A stretch of DNA of 64,000 nt from DATLGB01 sp037724045 (GTDB taxonomy: Bacteria; Actinomycetota; Thermoleophilia; Solirubrobacterales; Solirubrobacteraceae): positions 1 to 64,000 of the forward strand of contig JBBJOW010000012.1 in the NCBI GenBank assembly GCA_037724045.1, given 5' to 3'. Position 1 is the first letter of the stretch; every line of letters starts with the position of its first letter. The notes beneath the pieces are model-generated. The model saw only the letters and a program-made list of their open reading frames with translations, was not told the origin of the DNA and searched no databases. This document shows positions 56,917 through 64,000 of the stretch, piece after piece. The position numbers and the translations under genes were made by a program.

Positions 56917-58307
56917 TGGCGCGCTCGAATCCATACACCGGGTGCGAGGACTTCCACCGGACGACGGCGAGCGCGCGCCATCCGAGCGTCGGCGTCTCGC
57001 GCCGGCAGTTCCTCGGCTGGGGCGTCGCCTCCGGATTGACCCTCTACACCGCGCGGGCGATGCCCTTGGCGCACTGGATGGAGGGCGCCGCGGAGGCGGC
57101 CGCCGCCGACCGCGACTCCCGCATCCTCGTCTCCGTCTTCCTGCCAGGCGGCCTGGATCTGCTCGACTCCTTCATGGAGGTGACGCAGTACCCGACGTAC
57201 TCGCGCCTGCGCGGCAAGTCAGCGCGGTCGCTGAGCGTCGACGCGCTGCTGGGCGGAACGATCTCGCCGCATCCGTCGCTCGAGGCCGGTCGCGACGGCG
57301 GCATACGCGGTCTGTTGTCGGCGGGCAAGGTCGGCCTGCTGCCGGGCATCGACTACGCCAACCCCGACCTCTCGCACTTCCACTCGCGCCTGTTCTGGGA
57401 GACCGGCACCATCACCTCCCAGCAGACGACGGGCTGGCTCGGGCGCTGGCTCGACCAGCACGGCTCAGGCGCCAATCCCTTCCAGGGCCTGACGTCGGGC
57501 TCGCGCCTGTCGCCGACCCTGCTGACGACCCGCGCGCCGGTCTCGTCGGTGGAGAGCATCCAGGCGACGGAGATGAAGATCCCGTCCGTCGAGGATCCCA
57601 ACCGGCGCCGGGCGATGCGTGTCTACGGCAATCTCGCGCGCCCACAGCGCGGCGACGGCGAGGGCCGGGCTTCGGCGCGGGCCGGGGCGCGCTACGCGCA
57701 GGACGTGAGTGACCGGCTGTCTCCGCTGGCCGGCAAGGCGCCGCCCGCGGTCGAGCCGGGGGGTGACGTCGACTCCGTCGTGCAGGTCGGCGGGAAGATC
57801 AGCGGCTATCCCCAGGGCTCCCAGTTCGGCGGGCACCTGCGCCAGCTCGCCTTCCTGCTCGATCAGAACCTGGGCACCCGCGTGGCCACCGTCGACGGCC
57901 GCGCCGACTTCGACACCCATCAGAACCAGCCCGAGCGCCTCGCCGAGGCGTTGTCAGACGTGTCGGCGTCGCTGGCCGCCTTCCAGCACGACCTCGAGAC
58001 GCGCGGGTTGGGCGACCGCGTGTTGACGTTCGTGTGGACCGAGTTCGGCCGCCGCCCGCAGGCCAACTCCTCCAACGGGTCCGACCACGGCGCCGGCGGG
58101 ATCGGCTGGACGATGGGCAACCAGGTGGCGCCAGGCCTGCGCACGGAATACCCGTCCCTGCGCAACCTCGACGCGCAGGGCAACCTCAAGGTCACCGTCG
58201 ACTTCCGCTCCGTCTACGCGTCGCTGATCGAGCAGTGGCTCGGCACGCCGGCCGACGGCATCATCCCCGACGCCGGGAGCTTCCCGCGCGTCAGCCTCGT
58301 CAGGTGA
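56916..58307 (+). CDS. DUF1501 protein with twin-arginine signal
   Basis: A 463-residue protein. SRRQFLGW at residues 28-35 (Arg29, Arg30) followed by a hydrophobic stretch is a Tat signal. The rest matches DUF1501, related to the alkaline phosphatase/sulfatase fold: ILVSVFLPGGLDLLDS, DTHQNQPERLAEAL, VLTFVWTEFGRRPQANSSNG and SDHGAGG. The DUF1800-DUF1501 pair is common in bacteria and its function is unknown, perhaps surface or periplasmic processing. A small hairpin (CGGTCTCCGGAGGACCG) lies 20 bp after the stop. Confidence 0.88.
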
Positions 58308-58440
58308 CGGTGGGGCCGGCGGAGCACGGTCTCCGGAGGACCGACACGAACCACGTTCGCACAGCCTCCGGCTCGGCGGCGTCTTCAAATCAGGCCCGGA
58401 GGGGTATAAGCGATCCTCACGAGCGGAGGGGGGCAGCGTC

Positions 58441-58767
58441 ATGAGGATCTACGAGCCACCAGGCACGACCAGTGTCGACACCATCAGGCGATACGGGGAG
58501 CTCGCCGAACGGGGAGGCGCCCCTGAGGCCGCCGCACAGGCGTGGACGGACGCCGAGTTCGACGACGAGACGACCGCGAGATGGCTCGAGGCCCGCTGCT
58601 TCGACGCCGAGGCGGCGCTCGCGCTCGCCGAGCTCGGCGTCACGCCGGGGCAGGCGAGCGCCCGTACTCGCGACGGCGGCGGCTACCTCGACACGATCGC
58701 CTTCAAAGTCGCCAGCGGTGACCTGACCGCGCGCCAGGGTGCGGCTCGCTGCATGTCCAGCCGGTGA
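58441..58767 (+). CDS. Small hypothetical protein
   Basis: A 108-residue soluble protein. The N-terminal half is TSVDTIRRYGELAERGGAPE; the second half reads LAELGVTPGQASARTRDGGG. The paired helices look like a short tetratricopeptide-style or HTH-like repeat, but I do not recognise a family. ATG at 58441 after GGAGGGGGG. It overlaps the coiled-coil gene by 4 bp (GTGA). Confidence 0.65.
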   Translation: MRIYEPPGTTSVDTIRRYGELAERGGAPEAAAQAWTDAEFDDETTARWLEARCFDAEAALALAELGVTPGQASARTRDGGGYLDTIAFKVASGDLTARQGAARCMSSR

Positions 58768-59177
58768 GCGCGCTGGACGGCCTGCTCGCGCCGCTGCGGC
58801 TTCCCGAGCGGGTGATCAAGGCGCTGGAATCGCTCCCGGACGCAGCGGCAGATCTGCGCGCGATCCGCTCTGAGCTCAGCCAGGTCCGCGAACAGACGAA
58901 GCCCTTAGCTGAGCTGCTGCCTGCCCTGGAGCGACTCGAGCAGAACCTGGGGGCGCACCTGGACTCTCTACAGGAGACCGTGAGGGCGCTAGAGGGCAAC
59001 GAGTCCCATCTCAACAAGACGGTGCGGGAACTGGTCCGCGAGCTTTCCGGCATGCACGAGACGCTCGGGTCCCTGCAGGACGACGTCCAGAGCGTCACCG
59101 ACCGCCTGCCCGACCCCGCGGAGAAGCGCGGCCCGATGCAGGCCGCCAAGGATGTGCTCACCGGCGGCGCCGACTGA
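58764..59177 (+). CDS. Coiled-coil hypothetical protein
   Basis: A 137-residue protein, mainly a heptad-rich helix from about residue 25 to 115 (IRSELSQVREQTKPLAELLP, LQETVRALEGNESHLNKTVR). The start LPERVIKALESLPDAAADL and the tail are similar to small actinobacterial coiled-coil proteins of unknown role. It starts with GTG inside the previous gene. The stop TGA uses the first base of a family B repeat. Confidence 0.68.
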   Translation: MSALDGLLAPLRLPERVIKALESLPDAAADLRAIRSELSQVREQTKPLAELLPALERLEQNLGAHLDSLQETVRALEGNESHLNKTVRELVRELSGMHETLGSLQDDVQSVTDRLPDPAEKRGPMQAAKDVLTGGAD

Positions 59178-59335
59178 GCCTGGATCCACCGATCCTCGCG
59201 GCGAATCAACGCCGCATGCACGGCCCAGTGCCGATCGGCCTCACTCCGAGTGGCCCACCACGAGGAGGTTCGGCCGATCGCCCCTGGACCGGGCCTGCGC
59301 CGCCGATTCATCCACGATGACCGGTGGATCCAGGC
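59177..59335. repeat. Family B palindromic repeat, copy 2
   Basis: A 159 bp element, ends AGCCTGGATCCACCGAT and GACCGGTGGATCCAGGCT, with partly complementary interior (CGGCGAATC-type segments). Its first base completes the TGA stop of the coiled-coil gene. It shares its termini with the copy at 4963-5144; the interiors differ strongly. A family A repeat begins 27 bp later. Confidence 0.82.
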
Positions 59336-59362
59336 TGAGCCGAGGAGGCGTTCGCCGACTCC

Positions 59363-59531
59363 TAGATGGTTGATTCCGCGACCCCGCGGCCCCAGGCACG
59401 CCGCTGACGCTTCGCTCCGATCACGCCCGTCCGGTTCGCCCGTACCACCGGTACGGGCTTCGCCGGCCGACCGCGCCCGGCTCGGTCATCAGCGTGCCTG
59501 GAAGCACGGGTCTCGTGGAATCAACCATCTA
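59363..59531. repeat. Family A palindromic repeat, subfamily A2, copy 3
   Basis: A 169 bp element with termini TAGATGGTTGATTCC and GGAATCAACCATCTA and the A2 interior including the CCCGTACCACCGGTACGGG centre. Its right-end TAG is the stop codon of the winged-helix gene on the minus strand. It stands next to a family B element with no gene between. Confidence 0.92.
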
Positions 59532-59903
59532 GTCGCTGACGGGAGCGGCGAGGCTCCAGCCGTCGCCGACCTTGATGATGTCGCCGGCGGCCTTGAGCCT
59601 CGACAGCAGGGTGTTCAGCGAGGCACCGAAGTTGGTCAGCTCCCTGATCTCCCGCGTGCGAATGCCCGGTGACTCCTCGATGAGATGGAGGACCATCTCC
59701 TTCTGCGTCCGGTCGCCGCGGCGAGCGCGGTTCGCCGGCGGGCTCGTGTCGGACGGGGAGATCTCGTGCTCGCCGGTCAGGGCGGCCAGAGCGCCGGCGA
59801 GGCGTCGCTCTTCGTCGACGAGCCCGCGATAGCCGACGAGCTGCGCTCGAACCTCCTCCAAGCGTGCGGTGATGAGTTGCTCGGGATCAGTGGTGATCGT
59901 CAT
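59529..59903 (-). CDS. Winged-helix protein of unknown function
   Basis: A 124-residue protein. N-terminal coiled coil (LITARLEEVRAQLVGYRGLV, EERRLAGALAALTGEHE), a linker, then a winged helix (KEMVLHLIEESPGIRTREIR, FGASLNTLLSRLKAAGDII, VGDGWSLA). It probably binds DNA. It begins at ATG 59903, with a TA-rich upstream region (TAGCTGCTAAGTTAGC) that contains small repeats of TAGC. It lies at the border of the decayed mobile island. Confidence 0.7.
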   Translation of the reverse strand: MTITTDPEQLITARLEEVRAQLVGYRGLVDEERRLAGALAALTGEHEISPSDTSPPANRARRGDRTQKEMVLHLIEESPGIRTREIRELTNFGASLNTLLSRLKAAGDIIKVGDGWSLAAPVSD

Positions 59904-59995
59904 ATAGCAGGCTAACTTAGCAGCTATGTAGCAAGCTACTTAGATCCCTACGCACCGGAACCCTGTTCGAGGCGCGATGGGCCGGGGTGGATTGC

Positions 59996-60078
59996 GGGTC
60001 ACGCCCTTGCGGACGAGGATGCGCTCACCGACGAAGTCGACGTCGGCCCAGCGCAGCGCGCGGAGCTCGCGCACGAGG
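59996..60078 (-). pseudogene. Tyrosine integrase fragment
   Basis: On the minus strand a segment reads VRELRALRWADVDFVGERIL, followed by VRKGVT, similar to the first catalytic-Arg region of phage-type tyrosine recombinases (GELRALRW-DVD). Neither the rest of the catalytic domain nor a start is present. On the plus strand an overlapping frame (AQRAELAHEEAVVQFELGDI) also looks protein-like but is not recognised. Confidence 0.4.
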
Positions 60079-60239
60079 AGGCTGTCGTCCAGTTCGAGCT
60101 CGGGGACATCGAAGCCAACTCCGCGCTGAGCGCCGCCGAAGCGTCCCGCGCGCTCGGCTCGGCCGAGCTCCTGGCACACGCCGCGCTGGTCTACTGGACC
60201 GCGGCGGGAGGGCGAGGACTGGAAGGATCGGGCGGAGCG

Positions 60240-60405
60240 GTGGGTCGACCCGGCCGGCTCGTCGAGGACCCGGGCGATGCCGCCTTCATACCCGGGTGCG
60301 CGTCACTGATGGCCAGTTGGACCCGACCAGGCCCCGGGCGACCAGCGACCGCAGGAACTCCGTCCAAAACGCCTCGGTCTCGGCCTCGCCGACGTCGGGC
60401 CGATG
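60240..60405 (-). pseudogene. IS256-family transposase fragment with frameshifts
   Basis: The minus strand gives AFWTEFLRSLVARGLVG in one frame, VQLAISDAHPGMKAA in the next and IARVLDEP in a third, in the same order as the FLRSLxARGLxGVxLVISDAHxGLKAAI block of IS256-type transposases. At least two frameshifts separate the pieces. Only this short block of the gene remains. Confidence 0.6.
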
Positions 60406-60722
60406 ATCTCCCCACTGCTGGGTCTACTAGCCGCCGCGGACAAGCGCGGCAGGTTGGAGCAGCCGGCGCCCGAGCGGTTCATCAACTGGCAGGAGCAGCT
60501 GCGCGAGACCCCGACGGCGCAAAGCCGTCGCCGAGGCGGATCGCTGCGCTGGGGCTTTCTCGTGCGATTGCCGATACAGGCCCTGACTTTCGAGCACGTA
60601 TCGCGTTGTTGATCCATACAGGCACTCGCCTGAAGGAAAACGGCAAACCCATCGTGAGGTGGGGGCGCAAAACCAGGGGCCTGTCCCAGCAGGTCGCCCA
60701 GTTGCCCTAGGAGGCAGACACC
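60406..60722. other. Stretch without recognisable gene
   Basis: Open frames here on both strands are Arg/Pro-rich and look like noise. I see no domain or RNA gene. The last bases (CCTAGGAGGCAGACACC) are the ribosome site for the next gene. Confidence 0.5.
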
Positions 60723-61538
60723 ATGAAGTTTCCCGCCACCCTCGCCGGAGTGACCGTCGCGCTTGCGCTGGCAGCACCCGCCGGTGCCCATGAGCGTCCG
60801 ACCGTCGCGTCGGTGCAGTCGCACACCGCCGCCGCCACATCGGCACTTGACCGGGTCGAGCAGCTGGTCTCGGTGAACGAGCACGCGTCCGCGGCTCTCG
60901 CGCTGGCCAAGAGCCGCGTGCAAGTCCGCGCAGCCGCGACCGACGCCCGCCGCCTGACGCGGAAGGCGGGCAAGGGCTCGGCGATGCGTGCCGCCAAGGC
61001 CAACGCCGTGCTCGCCGCCCTCAACGACGCGAATGTCGAGGCGTTTGTGGTCCTCGTCGAGGAAGCCGATGCCGGCCAGGCCGCGTATGCCGCGGCGCTC
61101 GCCGCCAGCGCACGCGATCGCGCCACCGCCATCGCGACGCTGACCGGTCTCGCCGAGTGGCTTCCCGCCGCCGCCCAGTCGGGCATCGCATCCGCGATCG
61201 CGGCGCTGACCGCAGACGGTGAGGCGGAGATCGGCCAGATCGTCGCGCTGACCGCTTCGGACAATGTGCCCGCGGCAGCGCAACCGGCGATCGACCGCGC
61301 GCTCGGCTTCGCGACCGAGGGGATTAATCGCGCCATCGGTCACCTCAACGAGCTGCTAGGCCTCGTACCCGAGCAGGCCCGTCCGCACGTCGAGATGGCA
61401 CTCGGTCAGGTCACCGCCGCTCTCGAGACCGTCCGCGGAATCCTCAGCGGCCTGTTCGGCGGCTCGGGCGACAGCGCCACCGGCGGCCTGCCAATCCCGC
61501 AGGGCCTCCCGATCCCGTCCTTCGTGCCGATCGGCTAA
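60723..61538 (+). CDS. Secreted Ala-rich helical protein
   Basis: A 271-residue exported protein with signal peptide MKFPATLAGVTVALALAAPA and cleavage near AGAHE. The mature part is Ala/Leu-rich and helical (LDRVEQLVSVNEHASAALAL, AIATLTGLAEWLPAAAQSGI), ending in a Gly/Pro tail (GLPIPQGLPIPSFVPIG). A strong AGGAGG precedes the ATG. No family is recognised; extracytoplasmic role unknown. It looks intact although its neighbours are decayed. Confidence 0.72.
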   Translation: MKFPATLAGVTVALALAAPAGAHERPTVASVQSHTAAATSALDRVEQLVSVNEHASAALALAKSRVQVRAAATDARRLTRKAGKGSAMRAAKANAVLAALNDANVEAFVVLVEEADAGQAAYAAALAASARDRATAIATLTGLAEWLPAAAQSGIASAIAALTADGEAEIGQIVALTASDNVPAAAQPAIDRALGFATEGINRAIGHLNELLGLVPEQARPHVEMALGQVTAALETVRGILSGLFGGSGDSATGGLPIPQGLPIPSFVPIG

Positions 61539-61639
61539 CGCAACCTGCTGTCCCCGCAGAGCGCGAGCCGAGTGCTCGCGCTCTGCCGGCAGCGTGTGTC
61601 ACCGAAGCCGCCTGTTGGGCACCGGCGCAGAACGTTGGT

Positions 61640-61986
61640 CATGGAGCCAGCTTGTCGCGCCCGGCGATGCTTCCGTGGTGCACGGCTACGCGATGACGTG
61701 TCACGTCGCCCAGGGCGCGACCGTTGATCGATCGTTGGTGCTCGCCGACGCCGGGCTGTGTCGCGAGTGGGGCTACACGGCGCTCACCCGCGGGCGGTGC
61801 GAGAACCGCCTTTACCTCTCGCGAGACCGTGCGATCGACCGCGACGAGTACGGACCGCGCGGCGAGTTCACGGCCGGCGATCCGCTGATCCGGCTCGCTC
61901 GCGCCCTGGAGCGGACGGAAGCCGAGCCGCTCGCGCTCGACCGCGGGCTGAGTCGGTCGACCCACGGCCGGGGCATCGAGCGATAG
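61640..61986 (+). pseudogene. C-terminal fragment of a TraA/MobF-type relaxase-helicase
   Basis: The frame reads VVHGYAMTCHVAQGATVDRS, then REWGYTALTRGRCENRLYLS, the terminal RecD-like helicase motifs (HxAQGATVD, GYxALSR) of TraA-type conjugative relaxases. The N-terminal relaxase and most helicase motifs are missing. The frame ends at 61986. The sequence from 61539 to about 61640 holds no gene. Confidence 0.65.
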
Positions 61987-61998
61987 AGGGAGACGCTG

Positions 61999-62193
61999 TC
62001 AGACAGTGACGGTGCCGACGTCGCTCACCGTATAGCGGACAGCCCCGCCTTCGAGATAGAGAGCGATCGCCTCGCGGATCGACTCCGCCGCTTCCTCTCG
62101 CGAGTCGCCGACGGAGAAGACCGGCAGGTCGACGGCGCGGACGCTCCAGCTGCCGTCTTCGGCCTTCTCGTAGATCACGGAGAAGTCGGCCAC
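61999..62193 (-). CDS. HicB-like antitoxin-family protein
   Basis: A 64-residue protein: FSVIYEKAEDGSWSVRAVDL, PVFSVGDSREEAAESIREAI, ALYLEGG, the HicB N-terminal fold without a DNA-binding tail. It lies 18 bp downstream of the HicAB pair on the same strand, so it may be a duplicated antitoxin. Another copy at 63395-63586 is broken. Confidence 0.75.
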   Translation of the reverse strand: MADFSVIYEKAEDGSWSVRAVDLPVFSVGDSREEAAESIREAIALYLEGGAVRYTVSDVGTVTV

Positions 62194-62211
62194 CGAGGAC
62201 AGCTCCGAGGT

Positions 62212-62466
62212 TTAGGCGTACTCAAGGGCTGCGGTTGCCGGGACCTCGCCCGGCGTTTGCAGCTCAAAGCCGACGAGGTTGACCGGGCGCGGCTGTTCGT
62301 CCGGACCGGCAAGGTAGAGCGCGATGGCCTCCTCGAGGCTCTCGCGAAGCTCGTCGAGGCTGTCACCCGCGGCGAAGACGCCCGGATACTCGTCGACGGT
62401 CGCCCAGAAGCTGTTGTCCTCGAGCCGGACCTTCACGTGCAGTTCGGTCGGCATCTCGGGTTGCAT
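62212..62466 (-). CDS. hicB: HicB-family antitoxin
   Basis: An 84-residue HicB-like protein: LHVKVRLEDNSFWATVDEYP, GVFAAGDSLDELRESLEEAI, ALYLAGPDE. It follows hicA by 30 bp and should neutralise it. The C-terminus is short and shows no HTH or ribbon-helix-helix, so DNA binding is uncertain. Confidence 0.82.
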   Translation of the reverse strand: MQPEMPTELHVKVRLEDNSFWATVDEYPGVFAAGDSLDELRESLEEAIALYLAGPDEQPRPVNLVGFELQTPGEVPATAALEYA

Positions 62467-62496
62467 GGTAGGTCTGTCGTCAAGCCTCGGCTTTGG

Positions 62497-62682
62497 CTAG
62501 AGCCCGGCTTGTCGCCGCAGCGCGGCCTCGAAGCCTTTGGAGTACGCCTGCCGCTTGTTCTCGGGCAGCGTGATCGGGCGTTGCCCGCCCTTGGTCATCT
62601 TGACCTGGTGCTTTCCACCGCGCTCGAGCGTCCAGCCGGCTTTCTCGAGCGTCTTGATCCATTGCTTCTGCGTCTGTGGCAT
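62497..62682 (-). CDS. hicA: HicA-family mRNA interferase toxin
   Basis: A 61-residue HicA: LEKAGWTLERGGKHQVKMTK with the catalytic His (GGKH), followed by RPITLP, the standard double-stranded-RNA-binding-like fold. Paired with the HicB gene downstream, toxin first as is usual for hicAB. Confidence 0.85.
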   Translation of the reverse strand: MPQTQKQWIKTLEKAGWTLERGGKHQVKMTKGGQRPITLPENKRQAYSKGFEAALRRQAGL

Positions 62683-62749
62683 CGGCTAACGGCGACCGTA
62701 TTCAGCCGCTCAAGCCGGCGCGGGTTCGAGAACGAACGAATTTGCGGGG

Positions 62750-63193
62750 GTGTTCGCGAAGAGCCAACTGCCGAGCACGGCCCAGCATTCCCGCGCGGTC
62801 TCCTGGGTCGCGGCCAACTTCGGGCTGCGCGATGGCTGGGACTGGTTAGGTCCTGCCGAACTCCGGAGTGAGACGGAGACCTGGCGTGTCCAGCGCTCCG
62901 ACGGCAAGGGGCATATGCCCGACCTGGGAGTGGTTGGCGAGGGCGCTCGATTCGCGATGGAGGTCGAGCTGCATTCGAAGGCGCAGGATCGCCTTCGGTC
63001 GATCCTGAATGGCTACCGCTGGAAGATCGACCGCGGGCTTCTCACCGGCGTTGGGTACGTGACCGCGAGACCGGCTGTCGCTCGGCTCGTTCGTCGTCAG
63101 GGGGAGTTGGCCAGACTCGGCCAAGACCTGGAGATGACCACGCTCAACGACATCATCGAGATGGCGCGGAAGCGGGCGAGGGGCGAGTCGTGA
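62750..63193 (+). CDS. Replication-relaxation-like protein, possibly truncated
   Basis: A 147-residue protein resembling the C-terminal part of replication-relaxation family proteins of actinobacterial plasmids and integrative elements: HMPDLGVV, ARFAMEVELHSKAQDRLRSI and LNGYRWKIDRGLLTGVGYVT. The usual N-terminal winged helix is missing, and the open frame extends upstream without a start to 62690, so the gene is probably truncated. The GTG at 62750 is a guess. The excisionase-type gene follows with a 4 bp overlap (GTGA). Confidence 0.55.
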   Translation: MFAKSQLPSTAQHSRAVSWVAANFGLRDGWDWLGPAELRSETETWRVQRSDGKGHMPDLGVVGEGARFAMEVELHSKAQDRLRSILNGYRWKIDRGLLTGVGYVTARPAVARLVRRQGELARLGQDLEMTTLNDIIEMARKRARGES

Positions 63194-63387
63194 CGATCGA
63201 GAGCGAACACGCGTCGTTGACCGCTGCGCAGATCATGCGGGCGGCTGAGGTTGCTGCGCTTCTGCATGTGCCGGTCAGCACCGTGCACGACTGGGCCCGA
63301 TCGGGCCGTCTGCCGAGCCGCAAGCGTGGCAAGCACCGCCTGTTCATCCGAGCGGAGATCGAGCGGTGGATTCTCGCCGACGACTGA
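63190..63387 (+). CDS. Excisionase/BldC-type helix-turn-helix protein
   Basis: A 65-residue MerR-like DNA-binding protein: AQIMRAAEVAALLHVPVSTV, HDWARSGRLPSRKRGKHRLF and IRAEIERWI, the standard excisionase fold. In mobile elements such proteins direct excision or regulate transfer. GTG start overlapping the replication-relaxation gene. Confidence 0.85.
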   Translation: MTIESEHASLTAAQIMRAAEVAALLHVPVSTVHDWARSGRLPSRKRGKHRLFIRAEIERWILADD

Positions 63388-63394
63388 CGGGCGC

Positions 63395-63586
63395 CTACAG
63401 GCTGACGGTCCCGACCTCGCTCGACGAGCGCGGCGGCTCGCGGCCCTCGAGCTAGAGCGTGATCGCTTCGCGGATCGACTCCGCGGCTTCCTCGCGAGTA
63501 TCGCCGACGGAGAACACGGGGATGTCGACGGCGCGGACGCTCCAGCCGTCGCCGGCCTGCTCGAATATGACGGCGTAATCGGTCAA
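63395..63586 (-). pseudogene. HicB-like gene broken by a nonsense codon
   Basis: From TTG 63586: DYAVIFEQAGDGWSVRAVDI, PVFSVGDTREEAAESIREAI and TL, then TAG at 63454-63452, then LEGREPPRSSSEVGTVSL to a second TAG at 63397-63395. The intact paralogue at 61999 has Tyr in place of the first TAG (ALYLEGG...) and ends DVGTVTV. So the whole gene is present with one premature stop. Confidence 0.75.
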
Positions 63587-63725
63587 CGCGCTCGGTCCGA
63601 TCCGGCGCTCGCCGGGGTGGATTACGGTACAGGTGGGAGCCATAGTGCTACGGCTTCGCATCGTTTCAGCGGAGAATGCGTGGAGTCCGGCCATGCTGTC
63701 CGGCACGCGACGTAGGTTGCCTGCC

Positions 63726-63950
63726 ATGAACGAAGCCCACAGCAGCGAGGTGGAGCGGGTCCTTCTCCACATCGGTCATGCGTGCGACCGCGCCAAGCGT
63801 GGGGCTCAAGCCGTGAGCAAGGACGGAGACGATCCGCGGGCCGCCAAGGCGTTGGCCGAAGCGGCGGAAGAGCTGAGTCGCGTGTACCGCCAGCTCACGC
63901 AGGCCACGTACTACGCCGTCGAGGACGACGGGCTCAAGCTCGCCGTCTGA
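63726..63950 (+). CDS. Small helical hypothetical protein
   Basis: A 74-residue protein: NEAHSSEVERVLLHIGHACD, RAKRGAQAVSKDGDDPRAAK, ALAEAAEELSRVYRQLTQAT. Two amphipathic helices; no domain recognised. A new GTG frame starts 3 bp after its stop. Confidence 0.5.
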   Translation: MNEAHSSEVERVLLHIGHACDRAKRGAQAVSKDGDDPRAAKALAEAAEELSRVYRQLTQATYYAVEDDGLKLAV

Positions 63951-63953
63951 GCC

Positions 63954-64000
63954 GTGGCGCTGACGGCGGAGCTGATCCGCCAGAACCTCGTCGCCTTCGG
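63954..64000 (+). CDS. Start of an unknown gene (partial)
   Basis: A GTG at 63954 opens MALTAELIRQNLVAF and runs to the window end. Only 15 residues are visible, so nothing can be said about function. The tight spacing to the previous stop suggests a real gene. Confidence 0.4.
   Translation, partial: MALTAELIRQNLVAF

Noticed and set aside
59990..60710. Plus-strand frame reading AQRAELAHEEAVVQFELGDI and onward as a gene
   Set aside because: It overlaps integrase- and IS256-like fragments on the other strand, has no proper start, and the second half is Arg/Pro noise. Left unannotated.

Overview
This is a contiguous piece of a very GC-rich chromosome. GTG starts are common and neighbouring genes often overlap by 4 bp. 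An F420-type luciferase-like oxidoreductase, a six-TM HAMP adenylate cyclase and a TagGH-type exporter, together with overall codon use, point to a high-GC actinobacterium. The Thermoleophilia (Solirubrobacter/Conexibacter-like) lineage is my best guess; this is inference, because no rRNA lies in the window.

Layout. (1) 1-17 kb is housekeeping: pyrG end, M20 peptidase, NUDIX, xerD, deoB, mutM, recO, ppdK, dgt, dnaG and tRNA-Asn. Two toxin-antitoxin pairs interrupt it: Phd/PIN, which seems to have landed in a former mutM-gnd operon, and a RelE pair with a visible operator. (2) 17-27 kb holds an HNH nuclease, a UGT-like glycosyltransferase, an LLM oxidoreductase and a three-gene signalling operon (hybrid kinase, HD-GYP phosphodiesterase, single-domain receiver). 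(3) 27-32 kb is a four-gene operon of ATP-grasp, class-I amidotransferase-like hydrolase, GCS2 carboxylate-amine ligase and AsnB-type amidotransferase. It looks like a dedicated peptide/amide biosynthesis unit with no assigned product. (4) 32-37 kb has a secreted beta-propeller protein, rpiA and an adenylate cyclase. (5) 37-47 kb is a surface-glycopolymer region: O-antigen ligase, GT-C and GT2 glycosyltransferases, a TagGH-type ABC exporter, two CDP-alcohol phosphotransferases, a nucleotidyltransferase and an sn-glycerol-1-phosphate dehydrogenase. (6) 47-59 kb carries an ABC-F protein, a penicillin-binding protein, an ArsR-like regulator, HMG-CoA reductase (5' end abutted by an IS), a GT-C protein, and a DUF1800/DUF1501 pair with a Tat signal. 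(7) 59.5-64 kb is a decayed mobile island: integrase, IS256 and relaxase scraps, a replication-relaxation fragment, an excisionase-type protein, HicAB and two extra HicB-like genes, one broken by a nonsense codon.

The most striking structure is not a gene. At least three families of 160-180 bp imperfect palindromes fill intergenic gaps. Family A has five copies in two subfamilies, all bounded by TAGATGGTTGATT and its complement. In all five copies one terminal TAG is exactly the stop codon of the neighbouring gene. Two copies also carry a Shine-Dalgarno/GTG pair that reads in frame into the next gene. Family B (two copies) likewise supplies a stop codon at one end, and one copy supplies the start codon of the following lipoprotein gene. 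These look like an undescribed class of stop-codon-targeted, or stop-codon-forming, mobile palindromes.
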